This document shows positions 48,187-58,160 of a DNA stretch of 64,000 nt, one piece after another. The stretch spans positions 1 to 64,000 of the forward strand of contig CP048727.1 of assembly GCA_022641835.1 (NCBI GenBank), read 5' to 3'. The number at the start of each line of letters is the position of its first letter. The stretch's first letter is position 1. The notes under the pieces were generated by a model. That model was not told the DNA's origin. It searched no databases and saw nothing but the letters and a program-made list of their open reading frames with translations. Origin of the DNA: Petasospora fabianii (Eukaryota > Ascomycota > Saccharomycetes > Phaffomycetales > Wickerhamomycetaceae). The translations under genes and the position numbers were made by a program.

Positions 48187-49100
48187 TGCGTCTGATGACT
48201 GTATAGCATTAATTGAAGTTTTATACCTTGCATAGTAATCTTAATAGCTATTTAAAACTTGCGCCATCCTGACATCCTGACATCCTAACATCACATCCTA
48301 ACATCACTAATAATAAACATCCATACACCAATTAAACCTCTTTAATTAATTTAAAACCCAAAAAAGTACCCTAAATGTCTCCAAAAGGTTGCATGAAATA
48401 GCTATTAAAACCTAGTCACTTCTAAATTTAATATATTAGAAAAGAAGTGGGATTTCTTGATTAAATTTTTAAAACTTTTTGAATAAAGAACAACACCTTC
48501 ATCTGAGATAAAGAGAATTGAAGTTTGATTTTATTTCTTTTTGTCAGTACAGCTATCATTGCGCAAAGTAACTATCTCTATGTTCTAATATTTAAATGAA
48601 AGCTCCTAAAGTTCCACTCTGTCAAGTTTAGGTGGGTTACAGGCAAAATGGGTTGAATCTACTGCTTGTAAGATATGCGTATCTGACGAGCTGTTCAATT
48701 TCTTCAACTGCACAAGCATGACAGTCCGGACGTTCACTTGACATATAACCCTTATGTATAGATAGATATCACCAATAAAAGATAAATATCTGAAAGTACC
48801 AGAGTCCATTCGTGCTAGGGGCTTCAATTTGCCTGATTATTTAGAAAACGGCGTTGTAGTAGGGTCAAGGTCGTGGCTTTCTCGGATGGGACTTGCAAGC
48901 GCTGTTGTCCGAGTCGCTCCATAATCTGAAGCTCTGCTCACAGAAGTAGACATTATCAGATCTCTGCTCAAAATGGTAGCAGCTAACGAGCTGTTTAAAG
49001 ACTTTACAGGGTCAGCCGAAGCAACAGTCTAAAACTTTAGTCTATGCGGGATGATGTCATGACAGGGACATCAGAGGTTAAAAAAAAGAAGTTATAAGAA
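48187..49100. other. Gene-poor spacer before the tRNA group
   Basis: 914 AT-rich bases. A short direct-repeat tract (about 48265-48310) lies in the first 130 bases. No convincing gene or RNA was found. Confidence 0.55.
48265..48310. repeat. Short direct repeats (CATCCTRACATC units)
   Basis: Four or five imperfect units of about nine bases, GACATCCT / AACATCAC, in the OXP1 3' region. Confidence 0.7.
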
Positions 49101-49186
49101 TGAAACGGACAGGAATTGAACCTGCAACCCTTCGATTGCACTGTTGACAACTGGAGTCGAAAGCTCTACCATTGAGCCACCGCTTC
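49101..49186 (-). tRNA. tRNA-Trp (anticodon CCA), with intron
   Basis: 86 bases, acceptor GAAGCGG paired with CCGTTTC, anticodon CCA in CTCCAG, T arm GGTTCAATTCC. An intron of about 14 bases follows the base 3' of the anticodon. The arms match yeast tRNA-Trp closely. Confidence 0.95.
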
Positions 49187-49299
49187 ATCTTGCTTGGTTT
49201 TGCATTGGGCTGCATACGGGTCAAATTTTTTTGCAATACCTCGCACGCACAACAGAAGTATAAAGTGGGAGCAAAAAAAGAATGAAGTTGTAAACAGAG

Positions 49300-49371
49300 C
49301 ACTCATGCTGGGGGTCGAACCCAGAATCTTCTGATTAGAAGTCAGACGCGTTGCCATTACGCCACACGAGC
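49300..49371 (-). tRNA. tRNA-Arg (anticodon TCT)
   Basis: 72 bases without intron. Acceptor GCTCGTG with a G-T first pair as in S. cerevisiae, anticodon loop CTTCTAA, T arm GGTTCGACCCC. Reads AGA/AGG, the favoured Arg codons in this genome. Confidence 0.97.
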
Positions 49372-49869
49372 TCGGTTTGCTGCTGAATTCGGCAACATGG
49401 ATCTAGTTACGAGTGGAGAAGCTGAAACCTAAGGAAACGCTTTTAAATTAGCATTAAAGGAGCTTGTTCGACTTGCTCTACGAAAAACACTTGTAAATAG
49501 GAAACTCTTTAACACTCATCATGGCTCTCAACACCCTCTGACAAGGATTTTTTGGCCCACGAAAGAGATGAAATTTTTTGGATCGAGTATGCATGATCCT
49601 GCAAGAGATGCACGGGGTTCCGCTGTTATGGTCCTAGGGCAAAAGTCCATTTCAGGATTCCGGGATCATCTGCTCTTTGGTACAGTCATAAGTGTTATAG
49701 TTTCATTAACACTGCAAGGGTTTCAAAATATGTTCGATTACCACTTTGCGAGGACTTGAGCTTTAAAGCCTTATAATCAAAAGGCCCTCCTGATCAACTT
49801 TCAAATTGCAATGCTGCGCTCTGATTGGCCAGAATAGTTCCCAAGAGAAGCAAAAAAAGAAAACGTCAA
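49372..49869. other. Spacer between tRNA-Arg and tRNA-Lys
   Basis: 498 bases. One short ATG frame at 49568 (63 codons) has no family resemblance. Nothing else recognised. Confidence 0.5.
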
Positions 49870-49942
49870 TGCCCCACGTGGGGCTCGAACCCACAACCGT
49901 ACGATTAAGAGTCGTAAGCGCTACCGATTGCGCCAGCGAGGC
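49870..49942 (-). tRNA. tRNA-Lys (anticodon CTT)
   Basis: 73 bases. Acceptor GCCTCGC paired with GTGGGGC (with one G-T), anticodon loop CTCTTAA, T arm GGTTCGAGCCC. No intron. Confidence 0.96.
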
Positions 49943-50202
49943 AACTTCGTTGTGTGGCGATTTGTCATTCGTCTCCCAATCTTGACGTATACTTCTGCAC
50001 GCGAAGGTGAAAAAATGCAGGTCCGCCAACGTTTTTTTTTTTCCTGAAAAAAAAAGAAAAAAAAAATTAGTTAGGGCATCAGCGATATTGGCTTGAGAAG
50101 CGGAAGATGGGATCAAAATCGAGGATACCGACGACCCAGATGAGAGTAGGATCACCTATAGTTAGTTGATTATAGCTTTTAAATGCAAAAAAAAGAAAGC
50201 AG

Positions 50203-50311
50203 GGGCCGGGCAGGGAATTGAACCCTGGACCACTCACATGTCTGTGCTTATTAGATCGAGTTTACTCAATCTTCGCCCAAAGCGAGTATCATACCACTAG
50301 ACCACACGGCC
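50203..50311 (-). tRNA. tRNA-Pro (anticodon TGG), with intron
   Basis: 109 bases. Acceptor GGCCGTG, anticodon loop TTTGGG then a 37-base intron and TGTGAG to close the stem. T arm GGTTCAATTCC. The intron length and position resemble yeast tRNA-Pro(TGG). Confidence 0.94.
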
Positions 50312-50667
50312 TGCTGATGTCTGCATGACGATCATCGGTTAAGTGACTGTGTTATATGCACCCTGCACCAGCCAAAATAATAAACTTCGGTTCGAGATTC
50401 GCCGTCGTGAGCCGTGGCTGCATGGTATACTCAGGGGGAGATTAGGGCAAGCAGCGACAATTCAAATTTGACCATTAAATGGAGTTACTAACCGTACATA
50501 AGTGATACGGGGCCATCAAGAATACATAGAACTGACTCTTAGCATTTATCTCACTATGATCATTAGTAGTGCACCGAGGTTTCTGGTTTCGCTGTATTAG
50601 TTGTGAGTGAAGTACGAGGAGATCATCATCATTCGACCACCATCGGGGACCGACATAACCGCAGCAA
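50312..50667. other. Spacer between tRNA-Pro and tRNA-Ile
   Basis: 356 bases with no gene found. A B-box-like GGTTCGAGATT near 50389 lacks a matching A box and cloverleaf. Confidence 0.5.
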
Positions 50668-50741
50668 GATCCCTTGGCCCAGTTGGTTAAGGCGTGGTGC
50701 TAATAACGCCAAGATCAGCAGTTCGATCCTGCTAGGGATCA
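50668..50741 (+). tRNA. tRNA-Ile (anticodon AAT)
   Basis: 74 bases, acceptor GATCCCT paired with AGGGATC, anticodon loop CTAATAA, T arm AGTTCGATCCT. No intron. Close to S. cerevisiae tRNA-Ile(AAT). Confidence 0.96.
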
Positions 50742-50835
50742 TACGCTTCTCTTTTTACCTTTTCTTCATTTTTGAAGATAAGTGGTATTGTAATGTCTAA
50801 CGGTGAAGAATGCCGAATCGGAATTTCACGGAATT

Positions 50836-50917
50836 GGTAACCTGGCCGAGTGGTCTAAGGCGCCAGGTTAAGGTCCTGGTCTCTTCGGAGGCGTGAGTTC
50901 GAACCTCACGGTTATCA
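50836..50917 (+). tRNA. tRNA-Leu (anticodon AAG)
   Basis: 82 bases with the long variable arm of class II tRNAs. Acceptor GGTAACC pairs with GGTTATC, anticodon stem CCAGG/CCTGG with loop TTAAGGT, so the anticodon is AAG. S. cerevisiae instead reads CTY with GAG. The T arm is AGTTCGAACCT. Confidence 0.95.
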
Positions 50918-51505
50918 CTATACCGTACCTTCTTTTTTTTTGCACATCTTAGTTAGTCTTTTATTGTATTTGTCTCCCTGCTTAGAGCTTGCTTCCTTGC
51001 ATGCGCTGCAAGTCGTCTGTTGTGGTTCTGAGCGGTGCGTTTTCGGATTCTCTAGCTTATAGATAGTTGATTGGCGACCTCTAGCGATATTCAGAGTCTG
51101 TTGAACTCGTTGAAATATAGCAGCCATGATGTTTGAAACTTGGGTAAGCTGATACCGTTTTGTGACCGCGGGGTTGAGTTTACTGCAAAGATGAAACAGG
51201 GAACTTCACATAGAGACAACTGACTAGTCAAGCTAATGCTCAGATCCATGCTACATGTGCTCCCTTTGAAAAAGAACCAGGAAGACACAATACTGAGAGA
51301 GACAGAGCTGTAATATCAGTGGTTGTCTAGGTCCAAGGATGTGTTTAAGGATTAAGGTCTTAAACTCAACGACGGAGCATATTACAGGTTGAATAAATAT
51401 TCATGACGGTATATTAATGTACAAGCGTGAATGTAATAAGCAAGACTCTTTTTAGTCCTTATGGTCGATCACATGATGATTTCTTCTTCTTTTTTTAAGT
51501 TATCA
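50918..51505. other. Spacer between tRNA-Leu and RPA34
   Basis: 588 bases. A T-run follows the tRNA (terminator). Short ATG frames exist on the minus strand (50918-51127, 69 codons) but show no family resemblance. Confidence 0.5.
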
Positions 51506-52168
51506 TTACTTCTTCTCCTTTTTCTCCTTCTTCTCTTTTTTCTCCTTCTTTTCCTTCTTCTCTTTCTTATCTTTCTTCTCTTTCTTATCCTTCTTCTCCT
51601 TCTTCTCCTTCTTCTCGGTCTTGACTGAAGCATCAACCATCACAACGTCATCCTCATCCTCGTCAACTTCGTCATCGCCTTCAACGTCACTTGTAGTATC
51701 CTTCTCAGTCTTGTCGTAACCCGTGGCAAAATGCTGTGGTTTGAGTCCATTAACTTTCTTGACGTCCTTTCTTGGCTTGACAACTTTAGAGTAATTGATC
51801 TCTGGAATCCTCACTTTTTGATGAATATTGTAAAATCTCTTGATTTCCTTGATGTCCTTACTGAGTACTTTATACTTGTTCCCCGCATTGTCGTTGTTCA
51901 TGCTGATATCCGTGAGGTCCTCTTGAACCACAAAGGTCTTTCCCTTCTGTGAGAACTCGGAGGAGGCCTGAAGTGGGTTAAAGGATATCGGGAGAGTCTT
52001 GAGGGTGGAGAAATCGAAACCCTTTGGTGCCTTGATGAGCCAGATTTCCTTATTGGAGGGCAGTGATGCTGGCTTAAGCTTATGATAGTGCTTTGGTGGC
52101 TGAAATTCAACCTCCTCATCCGAACCTGAGTCGGAGATGTACTCCTGTGACATCTTAGAGGCAGCCAT
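51506..52168 (-). CDS. RPA34: RNA polymerase I subunit A34.5
   Basis: 220 residues. Partners with Rpa49 in the TFIIF-like module of Pol I. The start MAASKMSQEYISDSGSDEEV aligns with S. cerevisiae MSKLSKDYVSDSDSDDEV, so the first ATG is kept. Central blocks match the family: EIWLIKAPKGFDFSTLKTLP, PEINYSKVVKPRKDVKKVNGLKPQHFATGYD. The acidic patch and a Lys/Glu-rich tail (KEKKEKKDKK... to the end, about 180-220) finish it; similar tails occur in the yeast protein and are low-complexity. No domain beyond this. Divergent from PAN1 with an E-box pair between. Confidence 0.9.
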   Translation of the reverse strand: MAASKMSQEYISDSGSDEEVEFQPPKHYHKLKPASLPSNKEIWLIKAPKGFDFSTLKTLPISFNPLQASSEFSQKGKTFVVQEDLTDISMNNDNAGNKYKVLSKDIKEIKRFYNIHQKVRIPEINYSKVVKPRKDVKKVNGLKPQHFATGYDKTEKDTTSDVEGDDEVDEDEDDVVMVDASVKTEKKEKKEKKDKKEKKDKKEKKEKKEKKEKKEKKEKK

Positions 52169-52636
52169 TAGTGGTGGATTAGTCTATGTAGAAGTCAGAG
52201 AAGCCACTGAAAGAGAGACGGTGCTGTATGGCACAAATTTTTTAAAAACCGCGATGGATCAAATGAATTCGCGGTCGACGAGCCGAACGCTTCGGATTTC
52301 TTATCTTTGATAGCTGGCTTGGGCTATTTGAGTGAGGTAATGAGTGATTTATTGAGTAGATAATGGCCTATTTGACTTATATCTTCAGTTATTGAGGGTA
52401 CTTGTAGCCCCTGTTGCGTCTACTTAGATCGTCAAGATGGGCCATGAATTACTAGTAGTTACCGAGGGTTTCACGTGATTAATCACATGATCTATCAGAC
52501 CGGATCTCCCGAGCTCACCCAGATTCTCGGGAAAGGTCCCCTCCTCCTCAGGTTTTGATCCTGTGGCTAGTAAATTTACACTGAAGAGGGTCCAAACTGG
52601 CACACAGACACGGTGAAATTGGAATAGAATACCTCA
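52169..52636. promoter_or_regulatory. Divergent RPA34 / PAN1 promoter
   Basis: 468 bases. Two E-box-like elements at 52471-52490, TTCGCG at 52268-52273, and AT-rich DNA. Confidence 0.45.
52471..52490. promoter_or_regulatory. Tandem TCACRTGA elements
   Basis: TCACGTGA (52471-52478) and TCACATGA (52483-52490) separated by TTAA; fits paired bHLH (Cbf1-type) or Tye7-like sites. Confidence 0.5.
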
Positions 52637-53497
52637 ATGGCCTACAACCCTTATTTTGGCCAGGGCTACGGCCAACAACCCCCACAGCATCCGCAGCAGC
52701 AGCAGCCTCCACTCGGGTATCAGCAAACAGGCTATGTTGGACAGCAGTACAATAGTCAATTTCAGAATCCACAGTCTCAGTTCCAGCAACAGCAGACTCA
52801 ACAGCAGCAACAGCCGGAATCTGCAGGATCTTCTAAATACGATCAGCTGTCCTTTCTTAGTCCACAGGACCAGCTAAAGTTTGAGAACTTGTTCACTTCG
52901 GCCACTAACAATGTGTCGATATCCCCTGACGCGGCCAGATCCATCCTCCTCAAGTCCAATTTGAGCCCACACAACCTGGCTCGTATCTGGGAGCTCAGTG
53001 ACATCAACAGAACAGGCGATCTGCTATTCCCAGAGTTTGCTCTTGCGCTACATCTCTGCAATGTTGTTCTACGTGGTAACGAGCTTCCATACGTTCTCGA
53101 TCCTCAGATAAGGCAGGAAGTGTCCCAACTGGTGGATAAGATCAACTTCAGTATCCCAGAGGGTCAATTATCTACAAGCAACTCCGCTGTTAACCTCTCC
53201 CAACCACCACCAGACAACATCTTTGAGAACAACCCTGTCACATCTTTGGGTAACATGCAGCAGTCGGCTACCTCGGGGATCAACCACCAGGCTCAAGCTC
53301 CTCTACAACAGGGCAACACACTTCAGGTCAATCAGACTGGGTTTAACCAGCCCTCACTCTTTACAAGTCCACAGAAACCACAACAGCAGGAGTTCCCACA
53401 ATACTCTTCCCAGGTACTCACCAATCAGCCTACTGGATTCGGCTTCCAGAATGGTAATGGCTTTACTCAGCAGTCACATGAGAACCATCCATTGGCC

Positions 53498-53533
<36 letters not shown>

Positions 53534-55996
53534 AACACTCAGCCAGGATCATTCCCTTCTTTGCAACCGCAGTCTACTGGATATGCTCCATTGCAACCGC
53601 AACACACACAGTCCCAGCAACAACAACCATCTTCTGGCCCGCTCGCTCAGCAGCCAACAGGTCTTGTTCCACTCAAAACCCAGGGCACAGGTGCTCCAAT
53701 GCAAAGACAGCAGACTGGTATGCCATCAACAAGTGTCCTTCAGCAGCAGACTACAGGCTACCATGATCCACAGCAACAATCTGGAACGTCTTCTTCATGG
53801 CAAACTTCTACGTCAATTCAGCCACAGGCTACTGGTCTTGTACCATTGAACAACCAGCGTACTGGTCAGAACGTTCCATTGACACAGCAGCCTACTGGAC
53901 TCATACCAATCAAGACGGGTGGTAATGGATCAACAACAACACAGCCTTTGACTCAGCAGCCAACTGGTCTTGTGCCACTGAACACACAGAAGACTGGACC
54001 AACACAGTCATCCACCAACACAAACCATGCACCACTCCAACAACAACCAACAGGTCTTGTACCTATTAATACTGGTGGTGCTCCACTCACGCAACAACCA
54101 ACTGGACTCGTCCCACTCAAGACACAACAGACAGGAACACAGCCGTTGACACAACAACCAACTGGTCTCGTTCCAGTCAACACTGGTGGAGCTCCACTCA
54201 CACAACAACCAACGGGACTAGTCCCACTCAAGACTGGTGGAACAGGTTTGGCTCCGCTCCAGGCACAAAAGACCGGATATGGTCAGAACAGTTTCTTCTT
54301 AACCAACCTCGTGAACCAATCCACCGAGTATTCTCAGTCGTACAACTATTTGCAAAACATGCAAATCTCAAGAGAGGAGAAGCAGTTGTTCAACAAAATC
54401 TTTGACAATTACGATACTGAGAAGAAGGGACTCTTGAGTGCAGAGATCAGTGCAGAGATCTTCCGCAAATCCGGCTTGAACCGTGAAGATCTTGAAAAAG
54501 TGTGGGATCTGGTGACGAGAGCTAATCAAACCCATTTGGATAAGGAGAGTTTCCAGATGGGTATGTGGTTGGTCTACAAGAGACTCAATGGGTTTGAGAT
54601 CCCAGAAGAGCTACCTGAGTCGTTGAAGCCATCCAGTGTTAAGATCCTCGATGATGTAAAGAACCAGTTGAAAGTTCACGGTAATGTCAAGACGATGAAG
54701 AAGTCGAGTCATTCCAGAACGGATGGATCCAGATTCAAGAATAATGACGATGAGTTGGTCATGTCCTCTTCGAGACATAGAAGAAGAGGAACAGTGAAGA
54801 AAAGTGAGGTGAATGAGACGAAGCAGAAGAAGCTGTCCATTGAGGAGATGAAAAAGCTTATCAAGGAGAAGAAGATCTTGCTTGATGCCCTGGAGGTCCA
54901 GCTTGAGGAGTCTGCTGATAACGCTAAGACTTATGAAGAGGAGGACAAGTTGGCCATTGCGGAATTGAAAGAGAAGATTAAGAACTTGTCAATTGGTGGA
55001 TCCAGTTCATCGTCTTCGGAGCGTGATGCTCTCAAATCCAAATTTGCTCAACTCACAGCGAGAGTCCCAGTACTTCTTAGTGAGATTGCTGCTATCGACA
55101 ACTCTATTACAAGTGCTAAACTTGACATATTCCGAATCAAGAACCCTTCCTCTGTGATAGGTTCCGGTCCAAACGGTGAGATTACAGATGATGATAGAAA
55201 GAGAGCCAAATCCAAGTTGTTGCTGGCACAGAAGATGGCCAAGCTCACGGGTAAGCCAATTGATCCAGAAGTTGAGAATATGGCTAATGATGCTACAAAG
55301 TTGAACGAGGAGGCCATCAAGATTCAACAGGAGAATTCTAATAATCAAAAGATGATCAAGGATGTTGAAAGCTCAATCAAGGAGATCTCAGCTAGTGTCT
55401 CTGCTGCATTCAACGTTAAGACTGATGAGGAGAGCTACAAGAAATGGGAACTCGGTGTTGGATTGCAACCTGAGGTACAGGAGATTGTGAGAAGTTTCAG
55501 AGTTAATGACTTGACGAGTAAGTTTACCTCGTTGTCAGTGGACTCGACACCACAGTCACAGTCACAGGCACAACCTCAACCATCATATATACCTTCACCA
55601 ACGGTATCTTCTCCATCTGCATCTTCCATCTCCTCTCCACGTGTCTCATCGCCATCAATTTCAAGACCGGTACACCAGACTGCAGAAGAGAGAAAGGCAT
55701 ATATCAGAGAACAAGCCAGAAAGAAACTTGAGGAGAGAAAGGCCAAACTTGGAATTAGAACCTCATCGACTTCAGCTGTCGGATCACCACGCACATTTAC
55801 TCCACCACCACAACAGAACTATACTCCACCAACACCAGTTGCTGCACCAGCTGCAGCTAGTGCAAACGGTGATGATGGTGAGTCCTCATCAGATGATGAC
55901 GAGGAGGAGTTCCAACGTATGGAGGAGATTAGAAGATTGAGACGTGCGGAAAGAGATGCTCGTTTACAGCAGCTTGAGGCTGATGGTGAGGAATGA
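52637..55996 (+). CDS. PAN1: Actin-patch endocytic scaffold with two EH domains
   Basis: Coordinates endocytic coat and Arp2/3 actin assembly with End3 and Sla1. The product is 1119 residues (S. cerevisiae about 1480). A Gln/Pro-rich start leads to EH domain 1 (about 75-170, DQLKFENLFTSATNN...). A central region has polyglutamine (CAG)10 at 53501 and many Prk1-type LxxQxTG repeats, e.g. LTQQPTGLVPL. EH domain 2 is at about 575-665 (EEKQLFNKIFDNYDTEKKGLL). A helical, coiled-coil stretch follows (about 720-930), then EERKAYIREQARKKLEERKAKLG, shared with Pan1. The end is acidic, DDDEEEF. It is shorter than yeast Pan1 and lacks an obvious polyproline-rich tail. Ede1 also has EH domains but has three. 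Confidence 0.88.
53501..53532 (+). repeat. CAG repeat coding polyglutamine in PAN1
   Basis: Ten CAG units in frame, preceded and followed by CAA, giving about 12 Gln in a row. Confidence 0.92.
53640..54280 (+). repeat. LTQQPTGLVPL-type tandem coding repeats
   Basis: Degenerate repeated codons for LTQQPTGLVPL, with spacers TQ, NTGG, KTQ. Each unit keeps the LxxQxTG pattern phosphorylated by Ark1/Prk1 kinases in the yeast protein. Confidence 0.85.
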
Positions 55997-56086
55997 GAAG
56001 AGTTGTGTATAATGTTATGTATGGAAAAAGAAGAGTGCATTGTTATTAAAATTAAAAGATAGCTAAAATATTAAGCAAGCTGAGGC

Positions 56087-56938
56087 TCATTCTACTTCAT
56101 TGGCAACGGCTTGCTGTAAGAGATAAGCTGCGTATGGGGAAGGATAAACGTCCTTGACGTTTTGTTCAAGGAGTGGTTTACCCTTACCACCATACTTCTC
56201 TGGGACATCATCTCCAAGTGTTTTAACGACATTCTTTGAGTTACTCAACAATGTGAATTTTTTCGTAGTGTCTTTACTCAACCATCTCTTGACTAGTTCA
56301 TAGACCCAATACATAACCGTTGGGACATTGACAAACAATTTTCTCTTTAGAAGTTCTGGATAGTTATCTTGGAAGATCTGTATTGTGGCTTTTGAACCCT
56401 TTTTGATATCTGCATCGAATTTGAGGAAACTAACACCTTCATAATCGTGTAATTGATTCATATAGTCCTTGTCCTCTGAGGCAAAATCGAGTAATTGGAG
56501 AGATCTTTCCATGGCACCGATACGGAATCTTAAGAACTTATCCAAATCTTTGAATAGTTCAGTAGCCTTGACACCACTAGACGCACCATACATGTTCCAA
56601 GTGGTGACTTCGTCGCCATATTGTGTCACTACACAAACTTTATCAAACTTGTGATCGTGTACCTCGCTGAAAGCGGCACTCAATGGATTGAACTCCTTAC
56701 GCCACTCGAGTGTGTTTGAGAGCTGTTCCTTAGCAGCATCATAGTTCCAGTTGTTTGCCTTGAGGAACTTGAAAAGTAGGTTACGTGTAGCCTTGTCGTT
56801 GTAGAACTGTCCCGAGACCGTAAGCTGTTGTCCAAACAGTTCATCATACTCGGCCTCCTCAAGGATCTCAGGTAGGGAATTGACCAGCTTTTCAAGTGTC
56901 TGTGTCTGCTCAGTTGATAACTCAGATACTTTGCTCAT
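56087..56938 (-). CDS. SFH5: Sec14-family protein Sfh5 (heme-binding type)
   Basis: 283 residues (S. cerevisiae 294). CRAL-TRIO/Sec14 fold. In S. cerevisiae Sfh5 was described as a heme-binding Sec14 homolog, using a His and a Tyr in the motif HDY. The same motif is present here as LHDYEGVS, His164 and Tyr166. Family blocks: LEWRKEFNPLSAA, RIGAMERSLQLLDF, FVNVPTVMYWVYELVKRW and PEKYGGKGK. Binds to ER and peroxisome-related membranes in yeast. Its convergent partner is PAN1. Confidence 0.9.
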   Translation of the reverse strand: MSKVSELSTEQTQTLEKLVNSLPEILEEAEYDELFGQQLTVSGQFYNDKATRNLLFKFLKANNWNYDAAKEQLSNTLEWRKEFNPLSAAFSEVHDHKFDKVCVVTQYGDEVTTWNMYGASSGVKATELFKDLDKFLRFRIGAMERSLQLLDFASEDKDYMNQLHDYEGVSFLKFDADIKKGSKATIQIFQDNYPELLKRKLFVNVPTVMYWVYELVKRWLSKDTTKKFTLLSNSKNVVKTLGDDVPEKYGGKGKPLLEQNVKDVYPSPYAAYLLQQAVANEVE

Positions 56939-57119
56939 TGTTAGTGTTTGATATATGCCTTTATAGGTGTATTTGATGTTATTGTTTGTGTCTCGGGTGA
57001 TGTTTTTTAGTCCTTAACAAACGTTCCTCGGGTGTACTCGGAGATAACAGTTACTTAACGGTTCTACTGCTTATAGTTAACATGTCAGAATCGTTATCAT
57101 TAAAGGAAGTCATAAGTAT

Positions 57120-58160
57120 CTAAATAAAGCGTAATACCGTCTCGTTAAGAACCACATCGTCTGTTTCGTGTACTTTCATAACGAGTTTGTTAACAAGTTC
57201 CCCGTCGTATGATTTACTCATCTCCTCCGCAAGTTCTAATAGTCCATTGATGTAGCGATATTTTTGGATCGTCATCTCATTATCAGTTTCTGATGAAATG
57301 GAGTTCTGAACGTTGAGACGGATAAGTTGTTGGATGTACTTGTTCGAAGTGGCGGACACAGGTTGTGAAACGAGCAATGAGAGGAATTCCATAAAGAGTT
57401 GTTGATTGTTAGTTAATGTGTAGTTGAGGGAAAGAGATGCGAGACTGTGGTATTGACGAGGGATAGATTCAAGAAGGAGGATGTATGAACGTTGTGTATA
57501 TGTGAGTGATTTGAGAGAGTTGATATCTCTATTAATCTTCCAGATAAGCTGATAAAGTGACTTCTCAAGTAGCTTTGGTAAGTGATCACCATCTCTGAGA
57601 GTGAGCCATTGATCGATGTTATCGGAGAAGATCTCCTTGGCAAGTTTGAAATCCTTAAGCATGAGTGCTCTGGAGCACACGAGGATCTTGAGGTTGTGGA
57701 GTTTCATAAAGTCTAGGCGAGAGTTAAGGTATGTCATGTCCTTGACGTGTTTGTTCATAAGCACGAGCTTAAAATTACTCGTTGAGAGATCTTGAGCGAT
57801 TAAAAGTGTTTCAAAGATCTCCAAGACTTGTTCCTCCGTTTCACAACGAGATATGAGATCTTTAGTACTTACTGGATCTAATGTATCACTAGTTCCAGAA
57901 GCCGGGGACACTTTAAGAATGGAATTGAGACCCAATAAAGATTGTGAGAAATGGTTAGCTGAGACATTAGAGACTTTTGTTGGTTTGATATCTGAATTGA
58001 GAGCCCTTGTGAAGTAATTAATATACTTAGCCTTCTCATCTGATGTGACAGAGTCGAATGATCTAGATGAGAGTAAGTTTATAGCTTTAGCAATCTCATC
58101 CTTCTCTAGTTGTCTCTGAACACTCGGAGCCCTAGAAAATGCACGAACAAAGCGTATCAT
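57120..58160 (-). CDS. Uncharacterised protein with mitochondrial-type N-terminus
   Basis: 346 residues. MIRFVRAFSRAPSVQRQL has spaced arginines with no acidic residues in the first 18, as in mitochondrial targeting peptides. The rest is all-helical, with repeated hydrophobic heptad-like segments (LGLNSILKVS, IFETLLIAQDLST, SLYQLIWKINRDI, MEFLSLLVSQPVS), which resemble the helical repeats of fast-evolving yeast mitochondrial translation or RNA factors. No ortholog is recognised, so a role in mitochondrial gene expression is a guess. Codon use is normal. Confidence 0.7.
   Translation of the reverse strand: MIRFVRAFSRAPSVQRQLEKDEIAKAINLLSSRSFDSVTSDEKAKYINYFTRALNSDIKPTKVSNVSANHFSQSLLGLNSILKVSPASGTSDTLDPVSTKDLISRCETEEQVLEIFETLLIAQDLSTSNFKLVLMNKHVKDMTYLNSRLDFMKLHNLKILVCSRALMLKDFKLAKEIFSDNIDQWLTLRDGDHLPKLLEKSLYQLIWKINRDINSLKSLTYTQRSYILLLESIPRQYHSLASLSLNYTLTNNQQLFMEFLSLLVSQPVSATSNKYIQQLIRLNVQNSISSETDNEMTIQKYRYINGLLELAEEMSKSYDGELVNKLVMKVHETDDVVLNETVLRFI

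Noticed and set aside
49568-49759. 63-codon frame between tRNA-Arg and tRNA-Lys
   Set aside because: No family resemblance and isolated; expected by chance in AT-rich DNA.
50389-50399. B-box-like GGTTCGAGATT between tRNA-Pro and tRNA-Ile
   Set aside because: Mismatches the consensus T-loop end and has no A box or cloverleaf around it.
50918-51127. 69-codon ATG frame on the minus strand after tRNA-Leu
   Set aside because: Short, no protein family, ends at the tRNA terminator T-run; no upstream promoter signal.
48187-51505. Retroelement or LTR remains in the tRNA-rich stretch
   Set aside because: I looked for TG...CA ends, a primer site, polypurine tract or gag/pol-like frames and found none.
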